Origin: Flavobacterium sp. UBA7665
Lineage (GTDB): Bacteria > Bacteroidota > Bacteroidia > Flavobacteriales > Flavobacteriaceae
Reading direction: 5' to 3'
Assembly (NCBI GenBank): GCA_002483285.1
Contig: DLHP01000044.1
Location: 1-22,991, forward strand
Length of the DNA stretch: 22,991 nt
Both the position numbers and the translations under genes were made by a program. How positions within the stretch are numbered: position 1 is the first letter of the stretch; every line of letters begins with the position of its first letter. Below the pieces are notes generated by a model. The model was not told the origin of the DNA and did not search any database. It worked only from the letters and a program-made list of their open reading frames with translations. Below, one piece after another: positions 1 through 6,939 of the stretch.

Positions 1-61
1 TCTCAGTACCAGTATCTTATCAATGAACTTTCTTTTTCCCTCAACAATTATCTTGTTTTGT
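1..61 (-). other. Probable leader of a stable RNA operon beginning outside the window
   Basis: This is the stretch transcribed from the minus-strand promoter at 68-98. It has no start codon with a usable frame. It contains AAGTTCATTGA (read on the minus strand, about 31-21), similar to the GTTCATTGA-like words seen in 16S leaders and 16S-23S spacers of flavobacteria. The rRNA itself is not in the window, so the assignment rests on promoter strength and this word alone. Confidence 0.35.
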
Positions 62-67
62 GGGCTG

Positions 68-98
68 CAAAGATACACTCGTTTTTCGCTTTCGCAAA
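68..98 (-). promoter_or_regulatory. Strong Bacteroidetes-type promoter reading off the left edge (probable rRNA/tRNA operon)
   Basis: Read on the minus strand, TTTG (98-95) is followed by exactly 19 bases and then TATCTTTG (75-68). This matches the Bacteroidetes sigma-A consensus TTTG-N19-TAnnTTTG at every defined base. An A/T-rich stretch (TTTTAAAAAA, about 109-100) lies just upstream and could act as an UP element. Transcription would start near position 61 and run left out of the window. The perfect match and the start sequence GCAGCCC resemble stable-RNA promoters of flavobacteria; that target is inferred from resemblance only. Confidence 0.7.
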
Positions 99-248
99 CT
101 TTTTTAAAAGGAAATTTGGTAATTTTTTATTAACGTTAGGTAAACACTTGGAACGGTGGTTTTTGGAGAGGAAAGTTTTTGCCGCAAACGGCGCGAGAAT
201 CGGCACAAGGCAAACAGAGTTAAAAAAGATGTGGTTCTGGAAACAGGT

Positions 249-348
249 TTTTGCGTGAGGGATGGCAGCAAGGTGCCGCGCACCGCGTACAGCCCGACGG
301 CGCCACAGACTCCCTTTGGAAAACGATGTGGCTAGCGCCGGCACGCCC
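249..348 (-). repeat. Dispersed intergenic repeat, copy A
   Basis: Read on the minus strand this stretch shares three ordered words with 3940-4060. GGGCGTGCCGGCGCTAG (348-332) is identical in both. GGCGCCGTCGGGCTGTACG (304-286) matches 17 of 19 bases. A tail TGCCATCCCTCACGCAA (about 267-251) matches CCATCCTTCACGTAA. The order and rough spacing are conserved although the sequence between differs. It lies in the 330-base gap between the left-edge promoter and thrS and is non-coding; open frames through it in other readings are accidental. Confidence 0.75.
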
Positions 349-406
349 AAAAAATCTACAACACCACATTTGACGTGCAAAAATAATTTCCAATTCCTTC
401 TTATAT

Positions 407-437
407 ATTGTATGTCTTTCCCGAATCCTTATATTTG
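407..437 (+). promoter_or_regulatory. Promoter of the thrS-infC-rpmI-rplT operon
   Basis: TATATTTG (430-437) fits TAnnTTTG exactly. ATTG (407-410) sits 19 bases upstream in the -33 position with one mismatch to TTTG. Transcription would start about 444, giving a leader of only about 14 bases before the thrS ATG at 458. The stretch before the ATG is A-rich (TAAAACC) with no Shine-Dalgarno, as usual in Bacteroidetes. Confidence 0.7.
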
Positions 438-457
438 CGCTTCATAAATTTAAAACC

Positions 458-2413
458 ATGATCAAGATTACACTACCCGACGGTTCGGTGAAAGAGTTTG
501 CCTCAGGCGCAACTCCGATGGATGTTGCCAAAAGCATTAGCGAAGGTTTGGCCAGAAACGTGATTTCTGCTGCCTTTAATGGTACAACGGTTGAAACCGA
601 AACGCCTTTGACGACAAACGGATCGCTGGTTTTGTTCACCTGGAATGATGCCGACGGTAAGAAAGCCTTCTGGCACTCTACCTCGCACGTACTCGCTCAG
701 GCTTTGCAGGAAATGTATCCGGGAATTAAATTGACGATTGGCCCTGCGATTGAAAAAGGTTTTTACTACGATGTGGATTTCGGGGAACACAACATCACCG
801 AAGCCGATTTCAAAAAAGTAGAAGATCGCGTCCTGGAAATAGCGCGCGAAAAACATGAATTCAAGATGCGCTCGTCGTCTAAGGCCGATGCGCTCGCTTT
901 TTATAAAAAAGAAAACAATCCTTATAAGGTAGAATTGATTGAAAACCTCGAAGACGGTACCATCACTTTCTGCGACCATTCGACTTTCACTGATTTGTGC
1001 CGTGGCGGACACATCCCAAACACGGGACTCATCAAAGCCATGAAAATCATGAGCGTTGCCGGAGCCTACTGGCGCGGAGATGAGAAAAACAAACAGCTCA
1101 CACGCGTTTATGGCGTATCGTTCCCCAAGCAAAAAGACTTGACCGACTACCTCGAATTGCTAGAGGAAGCCAAACGCCGTGACCACAGAAAATTAGGAAA
1201 AGAACTCGAACTGTTTGCGTTTTCGCAACGGGTTGGGCAAGGTTTGCCATTGTGGTTGCCCAAAGGCGCTGCGTTGCGCGACCGTTTGGAGCAATTCCTC
1301 AAAAAAGCACAGAAGAAAGCCGGTTATGAACAAGTGGTGACGCCGCATATCGGACAGAAAGAACTATACGTAACTTCTGGCCATTACGCCAAATACGGAG
1401 CAGATTCTTTCCAACCCATCCACACACCTGCAGAAGGCGAAGAGTTTTTGCTCAAGCCAATGAACTGCCCGCACCACTGTGAAATTTACAACAACAAACC
1501 GTGGTCGTATAAGGATTTACCGAAACGTTATGCCGAATTTGGCACCGTGTACCGCTACGAACAATCGGGCGAATTGCACGGATTGACTCGCGTTCGCGGA
1601 TTTACCCAGGATGATGCGCACATTTTCTGTACGCCAGACCAGCTCGATTCTGAGTTTAAAAAAGTAATTGATTTGGTGTTATACGTTTTTGGATCGCTAG
1701 GATTTGAAAACTTTACGGCGCAGATCTCGCTTCGCGACCAGGAAAACCGTGACAAGTACATCGGTTCGGACGAAAATTGGGAAAAAGCGGAAAACGCCAT
1801 CATCAATGCTGCGAAAGACAAAGGATTGACGACCGTAACCGAATACGGCGAAGCCGCGTTCTACGGACCCAAACTCGACTTCATGGTCAAGGACGCACTC
1901 GGACGCCAATGGCAACTCGGGACAATCCAGGTAGACTACAATCTTCCGGAACGTTTTGACCTAACCTACAAAGGCTCAGATAATGAACTGCACAGGCCGG
2001 TCATGATTCACCGCGCACCGTTTGGTTCTATGGAGCGATTCATCGCAATTTTGCTCGAACATACCGCCGGTAATTTCCCACTTTGGCTCATGCCAGAACA
2101 GGCTATAATCCTGTCATTGAGTGAGAAATATGAAAATTATGCCAAAAAAGTTTTAGAATTGCTGGAAAATCACGAAATTCGCGCCCTAATTGACAACCGC
2201 AACGAGACCATCGGCAGGAAAATCAGGGATGCGGAGACGCAGAAATACCCATTCATGCTGATTGTTGGCGAGGAAGAAGAGAAAAACGGCACGATCTCCA
2301 TTCGCCGCCACGGCCAGGAAGGCAAAGGCAATGTAACCGTTTCTATCGATGATTTCGCCAAGATGGTGCAGGAAGAAATAGACAAAACATTAAAGACGTT
2401 CCACGTCGAATAA
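458..2413 (+). CDS. thrS: Threonyl-tRNA synthetase
   Basis: Charges tRNA-Thr with threonine in the cytoplasm, via threonyl-adenylate. The 651-aa length is normal for the bacterial enzyme. Domains in order: N-terminal TGS domain (about 1-62); editing/SAD domain (about 65-225) with the metal-site pattern H73-x3-H77 (HSTSH) and C181-x3-H185 (CRGGH), which hydrolyses Ser-tRNA-Thr; class II catalytic core (about 270-540); C-terminal anticodon-binding domain (about 550-645). In the core the three zinc ligands that select threonine are visible as C337 (MNCPHH), H388 (DDAHIF) and H518 (MIHRAP), and motif 3 follows as GSMERF. No key residue is missing. It is first in the canonical order thrS-infC-rpmI-rplT. 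The ATG at 458 gives a complete TGS domain and lies just after the promoter. Confidence 0.98.
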   Translation: MIKITLPDGSVKEFASGATPMDVAKSISEGLARNVISAAFNGTTVETETPLTTNGSLVLFTWNDADGKKAFWHSTSHVLAQALQEMYPGIKLTIGPAIEKGFYYDVDFGEHNITEADFKKVEDRVLEIAREKHEFKMRSSSKADALAFYKKENNPYKVELIENLEDGTITFCDHSTFTDLCRGGHIPNTGLIKAMKIMSVAGAYWRGDEKNKQLTRVYGVSFPKQKDLTDYLELLEEAKRRDHRKLGKELELFAFSQRVGQGLPLWLPKGAALRDRLEQFLKKAQKKAGYEQVVTPHIGQKELYVTSGHYAKYGADSFQPIHTPAEGEEFLLKPMNCPHHCEIYNNKPWSYKDLPKRYAEFGTVYRYEQSGELHGLTRVRGFTQDDAHIFCTPDQLDSEFKKVIDLVLYVFGSLGFENFTAQISLRDQENRDKYIGSDENWEKAENAIINAAKDKGLTTVTEYGEAAFYGPKLDFMVKDALGRQWQLGTIQVDYNLPERFDLTYKGSDNELHRPVMIHRAPFGSMERFIAILLEHTAGNFPLWLMPEQAIILSLSEKYENYAKKVLELLENHEIRALIDNRNETIGRKIRDAETQKYPFMLIVGEEEEKNGTISIRRHGQEGKGNVTVSIDDFAKMVQEEIDKTLKTFHVE

Positions 2414-2452
2414 CACAACAGCATACAATCGTTTAACTTAAATTTTGAAGTC

Positions 2453-3010
2453 ATAGCAATAAGAAACAACAGGGGATACCAACCCAGAGTAGAAAAAAAA
2501 GACGCACACAGGATCAACCAACACATCCGCAACACGCCCGAAGTAAGGCTGGTAGGAGAAAATGTAGAGCCTAGTGTAGTGAAAATCGCCGACGCATTAA
2601 AAATGGCCGATGAGCAGGAATTGGATTTGGTAGAGATTTCGCCAAACGCCGATCCACCGGTTTGCAAAATCATCGATTACAAGAAATTTGTTTACGAGCA
2701 GAAAAAACGCGACAAAGCCCTAAAGGCAAAATCTACTCAGGTCGTGGTCAAAGAAATCCGTTTCGGGCCACAAACCGATGAGCATGATTATGAATTCAAA
2801 AGAAAGAACGCCGAGAAATTCCTAAAAGAAGGCTCAAAGCTCAAAGCATTTGTGTTTTTCAAAGGACGTTCCATCATCTACAAAGACCAGGGACAAATCC
2901 TCTTGTTGCGTTTGGCAACCGACCTCGAAGAGTTCGGGAAAGTAGAATCGATGCCGGTACTTGAAGGAAAAAGGATGATTATTTTCATCGCGCCCAAAAA
3001 GAAGAAGTAG
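2453..3010 (+). CDS. infC: Translation initiation factor IF-3 (ATA start)
   Basis: Binds the 30S subunit, prevents premature 50S joining and checks initiator tRNA and start codon. The frame is open from the thrS stop (2411-2413, same frame), but it contains no ATG before residue ELDLVE. The first GTG (2579) would remove most of the N-terminal domain, whose conserved text (RNNRGYQPRVEKKDAHRIN, then EVRLVGENVEP) is plainly encoded upstream. Starting at ATA 2453 gives a 185-aa product beginning M-A-I-R-N-N-R-G, the usual flavobacterial N-terminus and length; ATA 2459 is the alternative. Rare start codons on infC are the known basis of IF-3 autoregulation in other bacteria. N-domain about 1-85; C-domain about 95-185 with VKEIRFGPQTDEHDYEFK and a Lys-rich end. 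The gap after thrS is 39 bases. Confidence 0.9.
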   Translation: MAIRNNRGYQPRVEKKDAHRINQHIRNTPEVRLVGENVEPSVVKIADALKMADEQELDLVEISPNADPPVCKIIDYKKFVYEQKKRDKALKAKSTQVVVKEIRFGPQTDEHDYEFKRKNAEKFLKEGSKLKAFVFFKGRSIIYKDQGQILLLRLATDLEEFGKVESMPVLEGKRMIIFIAPKKKK

Positions 3011-3015
3011 TGCAA

Positions 3016-3085
3016 AAGTGCCTGAGTGCCTTAGTGCCTGAGATAAAAAGCTCACGTACTAAGGCACTCAGGCACTAAGGCACTT
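3016..3085. repeat. Inverted array of 8-base words between infC and rpmI
   Basis: The left arm (3016-3042) is a tandem array with unit AGTGCCTG/AGTGCCTT (period 8, three units). The right arm (3059-3085) is the same word family inverted. Paired end to end the 27-base arms match at 24 positions; shifted by one unit, about 18 bases pair perfectly. The loop is 16 bases. A run of A rather than T follows, so it is not a classical plus-strand terminator. In the operon mRNA it would form a long hairpin 40 bases before rpmI. Confidence 0.85.
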
Positions 3086-3125
3086 AAAAATAGTAAGTAG
3101 TAATAAATCAAAAATCTAGGAAACA

Positions 3126-3323
3126 ATGCCTAAAATGAAAACCAAATCCAGCGCCAAGAAACGCTTTAAAGTGACGGGCTCTGGAAAAATCAAAAGGAAA
3201 CACGCTTTCAAAAGCCACATCCTGACTAAAAAGTCTAAAAAACGCAAGTTGGCTTTAACTCACTCTACACTTGTTCACAAGACCGATGAGAAAAGCATCA
3301 AACAACAATTGAGGATCATCTAA
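3126..3323 (+). CDS. rpmI: Large-subunit ribosomal protein bL35
   Basis: A 65-aa, strongly basic protein of the 50S subunit. The N-terminus [20 protein letters not shown] and the following [22 protein letters not shown]-like stretch are diagnostic of bL35, and the length is standard. It lies between infC and rplT in the conserved order, with about 115 bases before it and 166 after it, both filled by short-period inverted arrays. The start at ATG 3126 follows an A-rich leader (AGGAAACA). Expression with its neighbours from the thrS promoter is expected. No separate consensus promoter was seen in the gap. Confidence 0.97.
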   Translation: [65 protein letters not shown]

Positions 3324-3393
3324 AAGGTACAAGGTGAAAAGGTACAAGGTACAGGGAAAACCCCTTAACCTTGAGCCCTGAACCCTGAACCTT
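3324..3393. repeat. Inverted array of 7-base words between rpmI and rplT
   Basis: Left part (3324-3356): AAGGTAC, AAGGTGA, then AAGGTAC twice and AGGG. Right part (3367-3393): CCTTGAG, CCCTGAA, CCCTGAA, CCTT. The inverse of the right part reads AAGGTTCAGGGTTCAGGG, which pairs with AGGTACAAGGTACAGGG at 14 of 17 positions. It begins directly after the rpmI stop codon. Architecture (short tandem words, inverted, small loop) is the same as at 3016-3085, but the words are unrelated. Confidence 0.8.
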
Positions 3394-3489
3394 CCTCTAG
3401 GTTAAAAATCATTTAATAACCTTGGAGTACGGCCCATAAAGTTCCCTTGATTCAATTCGGGACGCCTGCTACAAAAAAACAAGAAAATT
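3394..3489 (+). promoter_or_regulatory. rplT leader with a small hairpin, possible autoregulatory site
   Basis: The 96 bases before rplT include GTTCCC (about 3441-3446) and GGGAC (3459-3463), which can form a short hairpin (one bulge) around an A/T-rich loop, followed by an A-rich stretch to the ATG. In other bacteria L20 represses its own operon by binding such leaders. I cannot match this stretch to a known L20 leader, so the role is only suggested by position. Confidence 0.25.
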
Positions 3490-3834
3490 ATGCCAAGATC
3501 AGTAAATTCAGTTGCCAAAAGGGCAAGAAGAAAAAAGATTATGAAGCAAGCCAAAGGTTTCTTTGGCCGTAGAAAAAACGTTTGGACAGTTGCTAAGAAC
3601 GCGGTAGAGAAAGCCATGAGCTACGCTTACCGTGACAGAAAGCAGAAAAAGAGAAACTTCCGCGCTTTGTGGATTCAGCGTATCAACGCCGGAGCCCGTC
3701 TAGAAGGAATGTCTTACTCTCAGTTCATGGGTAAAGTAAAATCAAACGGAATCGAATTGAACCGTAAAGTTCTTGCCGACCTCGCGATGAACCACCCAGA
3801 AGCTTTCAAAGCTATTCTTAACAAAGTAAAATAA
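3490..3834 (+). CDS. rplT: Large-subunit ribosomal protein bL20
   Basis: A 114-aa 50S assembly protein that binds 23S rRNA early; in several bacteria it also represses its own operon. The N-terminus MPRSVNSVAKRARRKKIMKQ, the run AKGFFGRRKNVWTVAKNAVEKA, and the C-terminal INAGARLEGMSYSQFM and LADLAMNHPEAF are all hallmark bL20 segments at the expected positions. Length is typical. It is the last gene of the thrS operon; a strong intrinsic terminator follows 37 bases after the stop. Confidence 0.98.
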   Translation: MPRSVNSVAKRARRKKIMKQAKGFFGRRKNVWTVAKNAVEKAMSYAYRDRKQKKRNFRALWIQRINAGARLEGMSYSQFMGKVKSNGIELNRKVLADLAMNHPEAFKAILNKVK

Positions 3835-3871
3835 CGTTTTATCAACCTGATTTTTATTACTTACTATAAAG

Positions 3872-3901
3872 AAACCCAGTCGCAAGATTGGGTTTTTTTT
3901 T
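3872..3901 (+). terminator. Intrinsic terminator of the thrS-rplT operon
   Basis: AAACCCAGTC (3872-3881), loop GCAA, GATTGGGTTT (3886-3895): a 10-bp stem with one G-U pair, capped by a GNRA-type loop and running into nine T (3893-3901). Confidence 0.93.
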
Positions 3902-3902
3902 G

Positions 3903-3937
3903 AGTGCAGGAGTGCATGAGTTCCTTAGTGCATGAGT
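3903..3937. repeat. Direct array of 8-base words after rplT
   Basis: Four consecutive 8-base units, AGTGCAGG, AGTGCATG, AGTTCCTT, AGTGCATG, then AGT. This is the same word family and period as the inverted array at 3016-3085, here only in one orientation. It starts immediately after the terminator T-run. Confidence 0.75.
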
Positions 3938-3939
3938 AA

Positions 3940-4060
3940 GGGCGTGCCGGCGCTAGGCAGTCCTATCTTTAAAAAGCAATTGGGGCGCCGTCAGGCTGTC
4001 CGTTTCAATCTTTTTGCTCATACTTCGCAAAAAGGATTTCCACTTCCATCCTTCACGTAA
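3940..4060 (+). repeat. Dispersed intergenic repeat, copy B
   Basis: Contains GGGCGTGCCGGCGCTAG (3940-3956), GGCGCCGTCAGGCTGTCCG (3984-4002), TTTCAATCTTTTTGC (about 4003-4017), and AAAGGATTTCCAC followed by TTCCATCCTTCACGTAA (to about 4060). The first two and the last words are shared with copy A (249-348, opposite strand); the middle and AAAGGATTTCCA words are shared with 16990-17160 and 22886-22991. The rest of the 310-base gap to the next gene (4061-4210) holds an A/T hairpin with arms CACTTG (4124-4129) and CAAGTG (4155-4160), and no clear consensus promoter. Confidence 0.75.
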
Positions 4061-4210
4061 CTACCCGATGGTAGCATCCCGAAGACCTCGCCAAATCCCG
4101 ATACAAAACCAAAAAACACATTCCACTTGAATTTTTTTTTTGATTTTAAAAAACCAAGTGTGCTTCACTTTCGTAAATGATAGCAATACTAACATTTCAA
4201 ACACTGTATC

Positions 4211-5743
4211 ATGAAAAAATCCATCCAACTTCTAAGCTGTCTCTTGACGGCAATCGTAGCAGTCAATTTCACCGCCTGCAGCAACGACGATGACAACAAC
4301 ACCAACAATCCAGTAATACCGGTCGTTGTCAAACCCAACCTCGAATTTGTGGGCCTCACCGCCTCCAACGCGCTCGTTAAATATAACGCCAACAATTCGG
4401 CCTCGGTAATCAGCACCCAATCGGTAACCGGTTTGCAAGCCGGCGAAAACCTGCTCGCCATCGATTTCCGTCCCGGAACCGGCCAACTCTACGGCCTTGG
4501 CTCGAGCAGCCGATTGTATATCATCAACCAAAACACCGGAGCAGCAACCGCTTTGGGCGCCGGACCGTTCTCCCCAGCCGTTTCCGGTTCCCTTACCGGT
4601 TTTGACTTCAACCCTACCGTCGATCGCATCCGTCTGGTCACCTCAAATGGTCAAAACCTCAGGCTACACCCAGAAACCGGCGCAGTCGCAGCTACCGACG
4701 GTAACCTCAACCCAGGAACACCCAACGTAGGTTCGGCAGCGTACACCAACAACACCTCAGGCGCCACAACCACAGAACTCTTCACCATCGATTTTACAAC
4801 CGGTACCTTATACAAACAAGATCCACCGAACGCCGGGACCTTAGTCAACATCGGCAATCTCGGTCTTGGTTCGGCGGCAACCGGTGACGGCGGCTTCGAC
4901 ATTTCGGCCGTAGGTGGCATCGCACTTGCCAGCCTCACCACAGGTAGCAACAACAACCTCTACCAAATCGATCTTGCAACTGGTAAAGCGAAAAACCTGG
5001 GCAAATTGTCTAGCCCAATTATCGGGCTGGCCATTCCCACAGCGCCTGTTGCTTATGCCGTAGACGGCTCTAACAACCTGCACAGTTTCAACTTCATGAA
5101 CGTGGGCACACCGGTTACCAAAGCCATCACCAACCTCCAACCGTCCGAAACCATCCTGGGTATTGACATGCGTCCCGCCACGGGCCAATTGTACGCGCTC
5201 GGAAGCACCGGTCGCCTTTATGTACTCAACACCGCCACAGGAGCCGCCACCATGATTGGCCTCGCACCGGTAGCCCTGCTTGACGGCACCGATTTCGGAT
5301 TCGACTTTAACCCAACCGTAGACCGCATCCGCATCGTGAGCAATACCGGCCAAAACCTGCGCGTCAACCCTAACGATGGCTTGCTTGCCGCAACCGACGG
5401 CGCACTCAATCCGGGAACGCCCAACGTCACTGCGGTAGCCTACACCAATAGTTTCCCCGGAGCCACGGCCACGGCGCTCTATGACATCGATACCACCACC
5501 GACATGCTCTACAAACAAGATCCTCCAAACGCAGGAACCCTCGTGAGCATCGGCGCAATCGGCATCAACGCCACCGCAACCAACGGTTTCGACATCGGCG
5601 GGACTTCAAATATGGGTTACGCCATCCTGACCGTTGGGTCTGGCAACGCCATCTATTCTATCAACACCACCAGCGGAGCCGCAACCCAATTGGGCACTTT
5701 CCCCGCAGCAGTCAAAGGTTTTGCAGTAGGCCTCGGCTTTTAA
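4211..5743 (+). CDS. Surface lipoprotein with two DUF4394 domains
   Basis: A 510-aa predicted lipoprotein of unknown function. The N-terminus (MKKSIQLLSC...NFTAC) is a signal peptide with the lipid-bearing Cys at 23, followed by SNDDDNN. An acidic tail right after the Cys is the export signal for surface lipoproteins in Bacteroidetes, so the protein is probably on the cell surface. Two tandem copies of the DUF4394 domain fill the rest (about 45-275 and 277-510). Each has TGQLYxLGS, then RLYxxN, GFDFNPTVDRIR, GQNLR, ATDGxLNPGTPNV and LYKQDPPNAGTLVxIG. The repeat is also visible in DNA about 700 bases apart. The domain probably folds as a beta-propeller-like repeat; that is inference. Codon use is C-rich compared with the ribosomal genes. 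It stands alone, with its own terminator. Confidence 0.9.
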   Translation: MKKSIQLLSCLLTAIVAVNFTACSNDDDNNTNNPVIPVVVKPNLEFVGLTASNALVKYNANNSASVISTQSVTGLQAGENLLAIDFRPGTGQLYGLGSSSRLYIINQNTGAATALGAGPFSPAVSGSLTGFDFNPTVDRIRLVTSNGQNLRLHPETGAVAATDGNLNPGTPNVGSAAYTNNTSGATTTELFTIDFTTGTLYKQDPPNAGTLVNIGNLGLGSAATGDGGFDISAVGGIALASLTTGSNNNLYQIDLATGKAKNLGKLSSPIIGLAIPTAPVAYAVDGSNNLHSFNFMNVGTPVTKAITNLQPSETILGIDMRPATGQLYALGSTGRLYVLNTATGAATMIGLAPVALLDGTDFGFDFNPTVDRIRIVSNTGQNLRVNPNDGLLAATDGALNPGTPNVTAVAYTNSFPGATATALYDIDTTTDMLYKQDPPNAGTLVSIGAIGINATATNGFDIGGTSNMGYAILTVGSGNAIYSINTTSGAATQLGTFPAAVKGFAVGLGF

Positions 5744-5762
5744 ATTCCAAAATACCACTACT

Positions 5763-5791
5763 AAAAACCCGGGAGCGATTCCGGGTTTTTT
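5763..5791 (+). terminator. Intrinsic terminator after the DUF4394 lipoprotein gene
   Basis: AAAAACCCGG (5763-5772), an 8-base loop, then CCGGGTTTTT (5781-5790): a perfect 10-bp stem ending in six T. It lies 19 bases after the stop codon. Confidence 0.93.
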
Positions 5792-5850
5792 ATTTTACAA
5801 CAGGGAATGATCGCCGTAAAAAATATTGGCCGGATACGTCCGGTTATTGA

Positions 5851-5882
5851 CTAAATTTATCGAAGGTAATCGCCTAAATTTG
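5851..5882 (+). promoter_or_regulatory. Promoter of the GlxA-type regulator, with a direct repeat
   Basis: TAAATTTG (5875-5882) fits TAnnTTTG and would start transcription near 5889, 25 bases before the ATG at 5914. No good TTTG lies at the standard 19-base distance, so activator help is possible. CTAAATTT occurs at 5851-5858 and again at 5874-5881, 23 bases apart on the same face region. Such spaced direct repeats are a common layout for AraC-family sites; this is suggestive only. Confidence 0.5.
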
Positions 5883-5913
5883 CCTTATCCAACCCGATAA
5901 ATCTAAAACTAAA

Positions 5914-6833
5914 ATGCCAACGACCAACCTCATCTTCCTCGTATTGCCCAAAGTGCATCTGCTCGATTTGGCTGGCGCCGACCAGGTTTTTATGAAGCCC
6001 TCGATTATGGCCTCGACATCACAGTTTCTTACTGTTCGTACGGTGCAGCGCTACAAACCTCTACCAACATTGGCCTGAGCCCAATGCAGCACTTTAGTGA
6101 AGTTCAAGTCAAAGCAGGCGATTACCTCATCATTCCCGGTTCTGAGACCAGTTTCCTAAGCAGCCCCGAAATCGCGCAACAGCAAGACCTTTTCGATTGG
6201 ATTGTAAATTGTCATGCCAAAAAAGTAAACCTTTGCTCGGTTTGTACCGGCGCCTTCTTTCTGGCCATGACCGGTTTGCTCGATGGCCGAAAATGCACCA
6301 CACACTGGCGACTAACCGACCGCTTGCGCCAAATGTTTCCCAAGATCAACGTCATCGACAACATCTTGTTTACAGAAGAAGATCGCATATTTACCAGTGC
6401 TGGTGTGACTTCGGGCATCGACCTCGCGCTGCACATCATTGCCAAAATCAAGGACGACCAGGTTTCGTATAAAATTGCGCGCGAACTCGTGGTGTACAAC
6501 CGCCGTTCGGGCCATGACGCGCAGCACAGCATCCACCTCAAATACCGCAACCACATCCACAGTGGCGTGCACAAAATCCAGGATTGGCTCCACGAAAAAA
6601 TAGATAAAAAAATGGTGCTCGACGACCTCGCCGAACTGGCGTGTATGAGCACCCGCAACATGACGCGCGTGTTCAAGAAAGAAACCGGCATCACCATCAA
6701 CGACTACATTTACCTGCTCCGCAAGGAAAAAATCAAGGAATTACTCAAAAATCCCAATCTTTCCAGGCGCGATATCGCCCAGCAATGCGGGCTTAAAAGT
6801 GAACGCCAGGTGAGCCGAATCCTGAGAAACTAA
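5914..6833 (+). pseudogene. GlxA-family AraC-type regulator (DJ-1/PfpI + HTH), frameshifted
   Basis: A transcription regulator with an N-terminal DJ-1/PfpI-like domain and a C-terminal AraC double helix-turn-helix. Translation from ATG 5914 gives MPTTNLIFLVLPKVHLLDLA and GADQVF, then loses the family sequence at a run of five T (5987-5991) and meets a stop. One base back, the frame continues correctly as YEALDYGLDITVSYCSYG and runs to 6833. One T missing (6 to 5) explains the break. Restored, the protein is about 306 aa, the normal length. C111 sits in the nucleophile-elbow-like CSVCTGAFF; the HTH spans about 232-306 (LDDLAELACMSTRNMTRVFK). ATG 6084 would give a 249-aa C-terminal remnant that keeps the HTH. 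It may be a true mutation or an error in a homopolymer. A DJ-1/PfpI protein follows on the same strand, 106 bases on. Confidence 0.85.
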
Positions 6834-6939
6834 ACTGCTTTTATTGGTTTCCTCTTACCGTTGTTTGCGCATCGGCGGGCAGGTTATTTCCACAAATCAA
6901 GCATTGAACTATCCGTCCAAAACATCAAAAAATTACAGC

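Noticed and set aside
48..380. Open frame of 110 codons on the minus strand before thrS
   Set aside because: It runs through the dispersed repeat copy A and through the left-edge promoter itself. The translated text follows the repeat, not a protein family.
503..1132. 209-codon minus-strand frame inside thrS
   Set aside because: Antisense shadow of thrS with no domain text. The plus-strand protein is unmistakable.
4841..5518. 225-codon minus-strand frame inside the DUF4394 gene
   Set aside because: Shadow caused by the codon bias of the lipoprotein gene; no family features and no start context.
5986..5992. Programmed -1 ribosomal frameshift in the GlxA-type gene
   Set aside because: The codons GTT TTT do not form a standard X-XXY-YYZ slippery heptamer, and regulators of this family are not known to use one; a deletion or sequencing error is simpler.
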